Below, piece by piece: positions 22,980 to 30,247 of a stretch of DNA of 64,000 nt (the stretch's first letter is position 1; every line of letters begins with the position of its first letter). This stretch comes from Methanoculleus sp. UBA303 (GTDB lineage: Archaea > Halobacteriota > Methanomicrobia > Methanomicrobiales > Methanoculleaceae), in contig DANY01000008.1 of assembly GCA_002501655.1 (NCBI GenBank), positions 1 to 64,000 of the forward strand. The letters are read 5' to 3'. A program made the position numbers and the translations under genes. A model generated the notes under the pieces. That model was not told the DNA's origin. It did not search any database and saw nothing but the letters and a program-made list of their open reading frames with translations.

Positions 22980-24083
22980 TCAGTCGTTCCGGAGACCCCG
23001 GATGAACTCCTCGGTCATGCGGCAGGCGTCGTCGTCCCTGACCTGCACCGGGGGGTGCTTCATGAAGTAGGCGGACGGGGACGTCAGCACGCCCCCGATG
23101 CCTCGGTCGAGGGCGACCCTGCAGCACCGGATGGCGTCGATGACGATCCCTGCGGAGTTGGGGGAGTCCTCGACGGAGAGGCGGAGGTCGATGTGCATGG
23201 GGACGTCCCCAAAGAGCCTTCCTTCCATGCGGAGAAAGCAGACCTTGTTGTCCTTCTGCCAGCAGACGTAGTCGCTTGGGCCGATATGAATATCATCATC
23301 GTCGAGGGGTTTTTCGAGGATCGACTGCACCGCTTCGGTCTTTGATCTCCTCTTTGAGGCGAGGCGGTCGCGATTGAGCATATTCAAAAAATCCGTGTTG
23401 CCACCGGTGTTCAACTGGTAGGTCCGGTCAAGTTTCACACCCCGCTGCCGGAAGAGGTCGGCGAGGACCCGGTGGGTGATCGTCGCGCCGAGCTGGGCCT
23501 TGACGTCGTCGCCGATGACCGGGAGGCCTTGTTCGCGAAACCTCTCCGCCCACGCCGGGTCGCTTGCGATGAAGACCGGCATGTTGTTGATGAAGCCGAT
23601 GCCCGCCGCGAGCGCACACCCGGCATAGAATCGTGCGGCCTCCTCCGACCCCACGGGGAGGTAATTGAGCAGCATCTCGGCTCCCGAGTCCTCGAGCGCC
23701 CGGATGATATCCTCGCCTGATGCCTCCTCCTCGTCGGCGAGCACGAACCTGGCCTCCTCCTTGTAGTCCTGCATGTGCTCGGGAAAGCCGTCGAGCACCC
23801 GCCCCATCCGGACGGTCACCCCGGTCCTCGGCATACCGGGACAGAAGATGGTGGTGCAGTTCGGCGGGGAGAATATCGCTTCGGAGACATCCTTTCCGAC
23901 CTTCCTCGCATCGATATCGAACGCTGCAACCACCTCTATCCCGGACGGCAGATAGCCGCAGAGGTCCCAGTGCATCAGACCGGTTGCATCCTCCTCGCTC
24001 CTCCCCCGGTAGTATTCGATACCCTGAAGCAGCGAACAGGCACAGTTCCCGACGCCCACAATTGCAATCCTGATCGTGTCCAC
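22980..24083 (-). CDS. ino1: myo-Inositol-1-phosphate synthase
   Basis: 367 residues from a GTG at 24083. Family landmarks: IAIVGVGNCACSLLQGIEYY (Rossmann), LNTGGNTDFLNM, KTEAVQSI, and EGRLFGDVPMHIDLRLSVED followed by SPNSAGIVIDAIRC. The enzyme turns glucose-6-phosphate into inositol-1-phosphate. The monophosphatase at 17154 can complete the pathway. The product serves archaetidylinositol and, in some archaea, osmolytes. Confidence 0.93.
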   Translation of the reverse strand: MDTIRIAIVGVGNCACSLLQGIEYYRGRSEEDATGLMHWDLCGYLPSGIEVVAAFDIDARKVGKDVSEAIFSPPNCTTIFCPGMPRTGVTVRMGRVLDGFPEHMQDYKEEARFVLADEEEASGEDIIRALEDSGAEMLLNYLPVGSEEAARFYAGCALAAGIGFINNMPVFIASDPAWAERFREQGLPVIGDDVKAQLGATITHRVLADLFRQRGVKLDRTYQLNTGGNTDFLNMLNRDRLASKRRSKTEAVQSILEKPLDDDDIHIGPSDYVCWQKDNKVCFLRMEGRLFGDVPMHIDLRLSVEDSPNSAGIVIDAIRCCRVALDRGIGGVLTSPSAYFMKHPPVQVRDDDACRMTEEFIRGLRND

Positions 24084-24657
24084 GTTCAGCCCCCCCCGGA
24101 GATTCGGTATGCTGCTGAATGCACTCCTCTCACTGGACGGATGTGTTCAGCACCATTTGAGAAGACGCAACTGTGGAGGCAGTTGCGTTTTCGACTATAA
24201 TACGGAGCGGGAAATATAAGGGTATGGTTCGGGAAGCGCGGGAGGGTCCATGCTCTGTGACGCGGGACGGGGTGCCGGGCGCTCTCTGCATACTTGAGAA
24301 GGGCAGCAGGGGCAGCTGGTTAATGGGAGGCCCGGGGACCCTGATCGATGGGGCGCGAACGGGGCGATCAAGATCATGCGAAAGGTAGCCGGGTCAGCCG
24401 ACCGGGCGAAGAAGGCTCGCATGTGCATCAAATTGCCGGGGGACTCCCCCGGCAGGTCCCGTCCAACCGACGCGGGGTGGTTGTCCCGGAAGCAGCGTTG
24501 TGACGGTCAGCTCCTCCTGAGGACGAACCAGAAGATACCCCCCATCCCGGCAGGATATCTGGTTCCTCTGATTTTACCCGGAGGCGATGAGGTTGATCCT
24601 GCTCCCTGCAAAAGGTATATCTAGAGGAGATGCTATAGGGGGCCTTCGTTGTAATCC
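24084..24657. other. 574-bp gene-free region with strong hairpins
   Basis: No frame shows coding character. Besides the hairpin at 24165-24188 there is GCCGGGGG/CCCCCGGC with a 3-base loop near 24436-24454, and a weaker stem around 24530-24567 (CCAGA/TCTGG). A TATA-like GGTATATCTAG near 24612 is a good promoter for the next gene. The middle could encode a structured RNA, but I find no signature of SRP or RNase P RNA. Confidence 0.4.
24165..24188. terminator. Perfect 9-bp hairpin followed by T residues
   Basis: ACGCAACTG and CAGTTGCGT flank a 6-base loop (TGGAGG), followed on the plus strand by TTTC. It lies 82 bases upstream of the ino1 start, so it could be a terminator for plus-strand RNA or an operator/leader structure for ino1. 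Confidence 0.45.
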
Positions 24658-25854
24658 ATGACAGAAGTATTCCTCTGCACAAACGGCTGCGTCGAGGGGC
24701 AGCTCAGGACAAAATTCATCGAGAGGTACCTGAGCGCTCACGCTCAGGATGTTCATGTGGCACCGGCGATAGGGGATGCTGATATCGTTCTCTTCTACGC
24801 ATGCGGCCTCACCAGCGAGAAAGAGGGCCATTCTCTGAGCATCATCGGGGATCTCAAGGGGAGGATGCAGCGGGATGCTGAACTTATCGTCTGGGGGTGC
24901 CTCCCAAAACAGAACCCGCAGGCGCTCACAGGGATCTATGATGGCCCGATCATCGGTCCGATGGATACGGATCTCTTTACCTCTCTCCCGGGCGCGAATG
25001 GCATCTCTCTGGAAGGCATCGACCATTCGGCGGCCGAGAATGAACTGACAACCATGGCCGCGCCCAGCATCCACGGCTGCAATAGCATCGACCTGCTCAC
25101 CACCGCGCTCCTCCTCTATAAGCGCGGGATAGACCTCTTCGGCTCCCGCAGGCAGGGACACTCAGCGATCTACTATATTCCTATTGCAACCGGGTGTACC
25201 GGGCACTGCACCTACTGTAGCGAGCGCCCGGTGTTCGGGAACGCGGTTCATAGCCGCCCGATCGAGGGTATCGTCTCAGAGTTCCGAAGCGGGCTGGAAC
25301 GGGGATACAAACGTTTCTCGCTGGTCGCCACGGATCTCGGGAGTTACGGTGTCGACACAGGCTGCCGCCTCCCTGACCTTCTCGAAGAGCTGATCGGTAT
25401 CGGCCCGACCGGCAACTGTTCAATCCTTCTCAACCAGATCGAACCGCACCATCTCCAGGGGATCTACGATGACATGGAACCCATCTTCGCTTCGGGGAAG
25501 ATTGAGATGGTGATGTCACCCGTCCAGTCGGGGAGCAACCGGATCCTGAAACTCATGGGCCGGCACTATACTGCTGAGCAGTGGAGGGCGCTCATGCTGG
25601 ATATCTACCGGAACTATCCCCGGATCCGGCTGAACACCCAGTTTATGGTGGGGTTCCCGACAGAGACGGAGGATGATTTCACCGCAACGCTGGATCTCCT
25701 CAGTCCGCCGCTCCGGCTCGATGAAGCCCATATATTCAGGTTCTCTCCGAGGCCGACGGTTGCGGCCTCCCGCCTTCCGGATCAGGTTCCCGATGACGTC
25801 AAGGAGGCACGGGCTGCACGCCTGTTGAGCGGGTTTGCCAGGAACGGCATATAG
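24658..25854 (+). CDS. MiaB-like radical SAM protein lacking a TRAM domain
   Basis: 398 residues. The N-terminal part has CTNGCVEGQ and VLFYACGLTSEKE, as in UPF0004 domains of methylthiotransferases. The radical SAM core has PIATGCTGHCTYCSERPVFG (CxxxCxxC) and later VQSGSNRILKLMGR and QFMVGFPTETEDDF, typical of MiaB/MtaB. The C-terminal TRAM RNA-binding domain is absent: the protein ends directly after the core. It heads a run of surface-protein and glycosyltransferase genes. It may modify something other than tRNA; that is inference. Confidence 0.8.
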   Translation: MTEVFLCTNGCVEGQLRTKFIERYLSAHAQDVHVAPAIGDADIVLFYACGLTSEKEGHSLSIIGDLKGRMQRDAELIVWGCLPKQNPQALTGIYDGPIIGPMDTDLFTSLPGANGISLEGIDHSAAENELTTMAAPSIHGCNSIDLLTTALLLYKRGIDLFGSRRQGHSAIYYIPIATGCTGHCTYCSERPVFGNAVHSRPIEGIVSEFRSGLERGYKRFSLVATDLGSYGVDTGCRLPDLLEELIGIGPTGNCSILLNQIEPHHLQGIYDDMEPIFASGKIEMVMSPVQSGSNRILKLMGRHYTAEQWRALMLDIYRNYPRIRLNTQFMVGFPTETEDDFTATLDLLSPPLRLDEAHIFRFSPRPTVAASRLPDQVPDDVKEARAARLLSGFARNGI

Positions 25855-25948
25855 CGGGCGGAGGTGGCGCAGGCGCCCCGGGTCGTACCGTTGTTATTGT
25901 CCGGGGCAGTATTGCAGAATCGCCTTCTGGGAGATGGAACAAGTTCGT

Positions 25949-27421
25949 ATGATTCGGAAGATGGCGTGTACGGGGTTCCTCGTGTTACTCGTGGTATGCG
26001 TGAGCACGACGGCCGTCCTCGCGTTTATCCAGGCAGGCGGTACATACGCCGGCCACGCTCCCGAGAAGAACGCCATACTGGTCGCAGCCCACGATAGCCC
26101 GGAGGCGTCAAAGATGCTCGCGGATTACACCTGCGACGGCATTGCCGATCAGGTGGAGATCCAGCAGGCCATAGACGCGTCCCGATCAGGAGGGGCAGCC
26201 GTCGTTCTCGCAGAAGGGACGTTCAATCTCAGCGGAAACCTTGTGGTGCCCGGCAACACCCTCATCGAGGGGAAGGGCGATACCCTGACCCGTCTCCGCT
26301 GGACAGCCGGCCGGCTCACCGCATACCGGGGAGAGAACATAACGCTCAGAAATTTTGAGACGAGTGGAACAGGGGCGATATTTCTCTTCAACTGCAACCA
26401 CGTCTGGGTTCATAACATCACCGCACGCGTCGACGCCTCCCTCGGCGGAGGAGCGTTCTTCGTCTGGGTGCAGGATGGCGTCTCTGAGGATATCGAGTTT
26501 GTCGGCTGCAAGGCCATCGACTGCGGGCGGATGGGGTTCATGAACGACGGCGGGGGGTCCCCAAGGCTTATCCGGGATATTCGCTACATCGATTGTCAGG
26601 CCGTCAACTCAGGAAGGTATGCGAGGTTCACCCCATACGGGGAGTGGACAACCGGCTTTGCTATAGCGGAGAACAATGACCTTGCCGATGCGGTCCTCAC
26701 CGGCTGCCTGGCCGAGGGTTCGTTCGAGTCCGGGTTCCATGTTGAGGATGCTCCTGAGATCACAAACCTGATCTTCAGGGACTGCATAAGCAGGGATAAC
26801 GGCCAGAAGCCGGATACCTTCTACAACCCGTCAGAGGAGTCGCATGGGCTTCACTTCGGTTCAGGCTACTGGGTGCAGGGAGGAACCACGCTCTACAACT
26901 GCGTATCCGGAGGCAACGGGAATGCGGGTTTCTCCGTGGGCCCGGGAGCCCGCCTCTACAACTGCACCGATGACGGGTCGAGGGTGGGGTTCCGGCTGGT
27001 CGATACACACGATGTCTCTCTTGAGGACTGCTCCAGCCTGAACGCAGGGGCTTATGCGGTCTATGCGATCGAGGCAGAGAGGGTCGTGACGGAGGGTCTG
27101 AAGATGATCGACCCGGCCGGCGTCGATGGGAACGGTGCGTTCTTCGGCACAGCGGCGCACCCGGTCCTCGACAGCCGGTTCGATATCATCGGCCGGAACG
27201 GCGGGGCGATCCGCACAATCTACAGTGAAGGCTGCCGGGACATCACGTTCACAGGTGTTATACGGACCGACCACCCGGACCCGGTCGTCATCACGAGAGG
27301 CGAAGGTGTCGATACCCGCAGGCTGCAGATCCTGGCCGGAGAAGAGATCCCGGATCCCGGTCGAGATGGGGGCTGCGGGCTGAAAAATCTCCTGATGAGG
27401 ATCATTACTGGGTTCCTATGA
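25949..27421 (+). CDS. Exported right-handed beta-helix protein 1
   Basis: About 490 residues. A signal peptide (KMACTGFLVLLVVCVSTTAVLA) is followed by DYTCDGIADQVEIQQAIDAS, the usual entry of pectate-lyase-like folds, and then many short repeats rich in N-C-x and G (IDCGRMGFMNDGG, RDCISRDNG). It is a close paralogue of 30248-32437 (EDIEFV, then CKAIDCGR in both). Such proteins bind or cleave polysaccharides at the cell surface; the substrate is unknown. I prefer ATG 25949; ATG 25934 is possible. Its stop overlaps the start of the next gene. Confidence 0.82.
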   Translation: MIRKMACTGFLVLLVVCVSTTAVLAFIQAGGTYAGHAPEKNAILVAAHDSPEASKMLADYTCDGIADQVEIQQAIDASRSGGAAVVLAEGTFNLSGNLVVPGNTLIEGKGDTLTRLRWTAGRLTAYRGENITLRNFETSGTGAIFLFNCNHVWVHNITARVDASLGGGAFFVWVQDGVSEDIEFVGCKAIDCGRMGFMNDGGGSPRLIRDIRYIDCQAVNSGRYARFTPYGEWTTGFAIAENNDLADAVLTGCLAEGSFESGFHVEDAPEITNLIFRDCISRDNGQKPDTFYNPSEESHGLHFGSGYWVQGGTTLYNCVSGGNGNAGFSVGPGARLYNCTDDGSRVGFRLVDTHDVSLEDCSSLNAGAYAVYAIEAERVVTEGLKMIDPAGVDGNGAFFGTAAHPVLDSRFDIIGRNGGAIRTIYSEGCRDITFTGVIRTDHPDPVVITRGEGVDTRRLQILAGEEIPDPGRDGGCGLKNLLMRIITGFL

Positions 27422-28560
27422 GGATAGTCCAGGTTACACCCTACTACCCACCGCACACCGGGGGCATCGAGCGGTACGTCCATAACCTGAGCAGGGCGCT
27501 TGCCGGTCGGGGCCACGATGTCACCGTCCTGACCGCGAACATACCGAAAGGCAGCCCGGTCGAGACCGACGACGGGGTCGTGGTGGAGCGCTGCGCCTGC
27601 CTGGCGCGGCCCTTCAACGACCCGTTTGTGCCCTCCTTCTTCAGGCTCGGCGGGGGCGTCGCAGGAGCCGATGTCCTGCATGCCCATAACGCCTACAGTT
27701 GTGCTGCGTTGAGCGCGGGCGTTGCCCGGCGGAGGTGCGGCACACCGACCGTTCTGACCCATCACGGACAGCATATGTTTGGGAGTCCCTTCAAGGACCT
27801 GTTCGTGACGCTTTACCGGAGAACAGTCGAGCACGGGCTCGTCCACCGGATGGACCGGGTTGTTACGCTCTCTCCTTCGGATGCGGACTACGTCTCAGCG
27901 TTCGGCATCAGGAAGGAGAGGATCTCCGTCATACCGAACGCGATCTGCCCGGAGGACTTCCTGCCCCACATCAATGAGGATACGACCGGGTTTGTGGAGG
28001 CGCACCGGCTCGAGGGGAAGAAGAGGGTGCTCTTTGTCGGGCAGATATCGACGAGGAAAGGCGTCGACGTGCTTCTGCGGGCGATCAACCTGATCGTACA
28101 CGGGCAGGGCCGGGATGACCTGGTCTTCCTCTTCGTCGGCGACGGTGATTACCGGGATAAGGCCCGGGAGCTCGCCCGCGGTTACCGTATCGAGGGATAT
28201 GTCCGGTTCCCGGGGAAGGTGGGGCTCCATGACCTCGTCTCAGCATACCGATCCTCGGACGCGTATGTCCTCCCTTCACTCTCGGAAGGGATGCCCACGG
28301 TGATACTCGAGGCCATGTTCTTCGGCCTGCCGGTCATCACGACCGACCTGCCCTGCCTCAGGGACAACTTCGGCGACCATGCGGTTCTGGTACCCGTCCG
28401 GGATGAGCACGCGCTGGCCCATGCCATCACCGGGCTCCTCGACGATGCTGCACGCTGCCGGCGGCTCTCAGAGCGGGGGAAGGAACTTGTCCGGTCGAAC
28501 TACACCTGGAACAACGTTGTGCTCGCATACGAGCGGCTCTACGAGCAGATGACCGGCTGA
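27418..28560 (+). CDS. GT4-family glycosyltransferase
   Basis: 380 residues with GT-B fold. The N-terminal domain begins MRIVQVTPYYPPHTGGIERY, the nucleotide-sugar domain has VLFVGQISTRKGVDVLLRAI, and the ExxxxxxxE region reads SLSEGMPTVILEAMFFGLPV. The ATGA overlap with the beta-helix gene shows cotranslation. It probably adds a sugar to a surface glycan or glycolipid on the cytoplasmic side. Confidence 0.9.
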   Translation: MRIVQVTPYYPPHTGGIERYVHNLSRALAGRGHDVTVLTANIPKGSPVETDDGVVVERCACLARPFNDPFVPSFFRLGGGVAGADVLHAHNAYSCAALSAGVARRRCGTPTVLTHHGQHMFGSPFKDLFVTLYRRTVEHGLVHRMDRVVTLSPSDADYVSAFGIRKERISVIPNAICPEDFLPHINEDTTGFVEAHRLEGKKRVLFVGQISTRKGVDVLLRAINLIVHGQGRDDLVFLFVGDGDYRDKARELARGYRIEGYVRFPGKVGLHDLVSAYRSSDAYVLPSLSEGMPTVILEAMFFGLPVITTDLPCLRDNFGDHAVLVPVRDEHALAHAITGLLDDAARCRRLSERGKELVRSNYTWNNVVLAYERLYEQMTG

Positions 28561-28701
28561 CAGAAAACTGGGGTTTTCGGGGTGCAAGCAAGCCCCCGGC
28601 TTGAGCCGTGGGGAGAATTGCACCCCCTGGTCCGTTCACGAATCCCCCCGCCTGGGATACTTTATAGCCAGGTGAGTGCCAACAGGTCTCTGGAGTCAGG
28701 A

Positions 28702-29856
28702 ATGCGGCACGTCACCCGGTACCGAGCATATCCCTCGCAGAAGGTTGCAGGGCGGCTGTTCAACGGCTTTACGAGGTGTACATTTGTCCGGAACTGGTGT
28801 CTTGAGAACAACGTATTCCGTGATTCTTGTCTCCCCGACCTCAAGAAGCAGTATCCCGAACTCAAGGACGTACAGAGCCACGTTCTGCAGAAAGTGATCC
28901 ACCGGATAACCCACAGCCTCAGCGCTCTGCGAGCGATGAAGGCGAAGGGAAGAAAGGTCGGCAAGCTCCGGAAGAAGTGGGTTCACTCGATGGAGTATGA
29001 TTCGACCGGGTTCAAACTCACGGGGAACCGTCTCTGGCTGAGCAAGATCGGGGAGCTGCGGATCGAGCTCAGCCGCCCGGTACCGGGCAGAATCAAGCAG
29101 ATCGTGGTCAAACATACCCCGGCTCACCAGTGGTTCGTGGCGGTCGTTTCCGAGACCCCCGATACCCCGGAGCCGACTGCCGGCACCCGGGCGGTCGGGA
29201 TCGACCTGAATCTGGAGAACTTCTCCACCGACACCGATGGTGTGGTCTTCCCGCATCCGCACAACGTCAGGAAGTCTGCGAAGCGGCTCCGTCGCGCTCA
29301 GAAGAAATTATCGCGGGCCGTGAAGGGGAGCAGGAACCGCCGCAAGCAACGGGTCAGGGTTGCCCGGATCCACGAGCAGGTGGAGAACCGGAGGAACGAC
29401 TTCCTGCATAAGTGGAGCCGATACTATGTTGATCGATATGATCACATCGCGCTGGAACACCTGAACATCAAACCGATGGTCGAATCGCTGGACGCGAAAC
29501 TCCGCGGCAGATCCAGATCCATTCTCGATGCCGCGTGGTACAAGGCCCGGGAGTTCATACGCTACAAAGCTGCGAATGCTGGTAGGTATGTGCATCTGGT
29601 CGATCCGGCCTACACGACCCAGGACTGTTTCCTCTGCGGGCACCGGGAGAAGAAGGATCTCTGGCAGCGAACCCATGCCTGCCCGGTCTGCGGCTACACT
29701 GTCCCGCGAGATCTGAACGCCGCGCAGAATATTCTGAAACGAGCAGCCGTAGGGTGGGGCACACCCGAATCTACGCTTGTGGAGATCAGAACCACTACAC
29801 CGCCAATCCTGGTGGTGCAAGTTCCGGTCAACGAAGCAAGAATCTCCAGGCTTTAG
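28702..29856 (+). CDS. tnpB: TnpB, RNA-guided endonuclease of an IS1341-type element
   Basis: 384 residues starting MRHVTRYRAYPSQKVAGRLF. The RuvC triad is intact: Asp168 in VGIDLNLE, Glu252 in ALEHLNI and Asp337 in RDLNAAQNIL. A CxxC...CxxC zinc finger (CFLCG, CPVCG) lies between the last two. Known TnpB proteins cut DNA under guidance of an omega-RNA made from the element's right end. The last ~35 residues (after LKRAAVG) overlap that RNA and are probably not needed for catalysis. ATG 28702 is the family start; longer upstream readings run into the left end. Confidence 0.92.
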   Translation: MRHVTRYRAYPSQKVAGRLFNGFTRCTFVRNWCLENNVFRDSCLPDLKKQYPELKDVQSHVLQKVIHRITHSLSALRAMKAKGRKVGKLRKKWVHSMEYDSTGFKLTGNRLWLSKIGELRIELSRPVPGRIKQIVVKHTPAHQWFVAVVSETPDTPEPTAGTRAVGIDLNLENFSTDTDGVVFPHPHNVRKSAKRLRRAQKKLSRAVKGSRNRRKQRVRVARIHEQVENRRNDFLHKWSRYYVDRYDHIALEHLNIKPMVESLDAKLRGRSRSILDAAWYKAREFIRYKAANAGRYVHLVDPAYTTQDCFLCGHREKKDLWQRTHACPVCGYTVPRDLNAAQNILKRAAVGWGTPESTLVEIRTTTPPILVVQVPVNEARISRL

Positions 29857-29873
29857 CCCGGGGAGAGTGTCAA
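29740..29873 (+). ncRNA. Putative omega-RNA scaffold of the TnpB element
   Basis: The stretch from about 29740 to the right end is conserved in all three larger TnpB copies (also 5350-5482 and 6820-6950), although the protein frame is not kept after the zinc finger in two of them. It ends with a GGCTTTAGCC hairpin and GAGAGTGTCAA. In studied systems the scaffold ends at the element boundary and the guide is read from the flank, here starting at 29874. The 5' limit is a guess. Confidence 0.5.
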
Positions 29874-30247
29874 TGCCTATGTCGTCCCTCGCCGCGGCGT
29901 ATCCAGACCCGGCCCTTATGGAGAATATTACTCCCGGACTGCCGCTACCGGGAGGTTCCGCCCCGTGAATGCATGGTGCGGGGAAGCGGACGGGGGATGG
30001 ACGTTACCGTCGTGCACCGCCTCCCGACAAGCCCCTGAATGGCGATATGGCTATATCAATTTGATTTACGTTGAGGTCGATGTAAATTTAGTTTTATGCA
30101 AAGTATCCGGATTAAATAAGTCTTTTTCGTATAATTTTGGAGAATAGCGTGATTCTTAAAATCGAATTGCATATATATTATGAATTATTTATAACTCAGG
30201 TGCTGGGGCACCTGTGCTTCAGCCTGCGACTCAAGGAGGTATTGTAC
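29874..30247 (+). promoter_or_regulatory. Upstream region of the second beta-helix gene
   Basis: Positions 29874-30000 are GC-rich with a weak trace of a HicA-like relic (GGAGGTTCCGCC). From about 30050 the sequence becomes AT-rich, with TATA-like TTATTTATAAC at 30186-30195. A perfect palindrome CAGGTGC-TGGG-GCACCTG (30197-30214) sits directly between this box and the ribosome site AAGGAGGT (30233-30240), so it could be an operator at the transcription start. Confidence 0.5.

Larger units (their letters stand above)
28562..29873 (+). mobile_element. IS1341-type TnpB element, intact copy 2
   Basis: The left end is near 28562 (AGAAAACTGGGGTTTTCGGGG) with a subterminal hairpin (GGGGTGCAA/TTGCACCCC plus inner stem). 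The right end closes in GGGGAGAGTGTCAA at 29873. It carries one intact tnpB and no tnpA. It separates two halves of a surface-glycan gene set. Compared with copy 1 the inner part of the left hairpin is reverse-complemented. Confidence 0.75.

Noticed and set aside
24200-24640. SRP RNA or RNase P RNA (GTCCCGGAAGCAGC resembles the SRP loop)
   Set aside because: The opposite strand of the SRP helix 8 internal loop and the rest of the fold could not be found.
29885-29990. HicA relic downstream of the intact TnpB element
   Set aside because: Only a GRNLP-like stretch is shared; too short to support a feature of its own.
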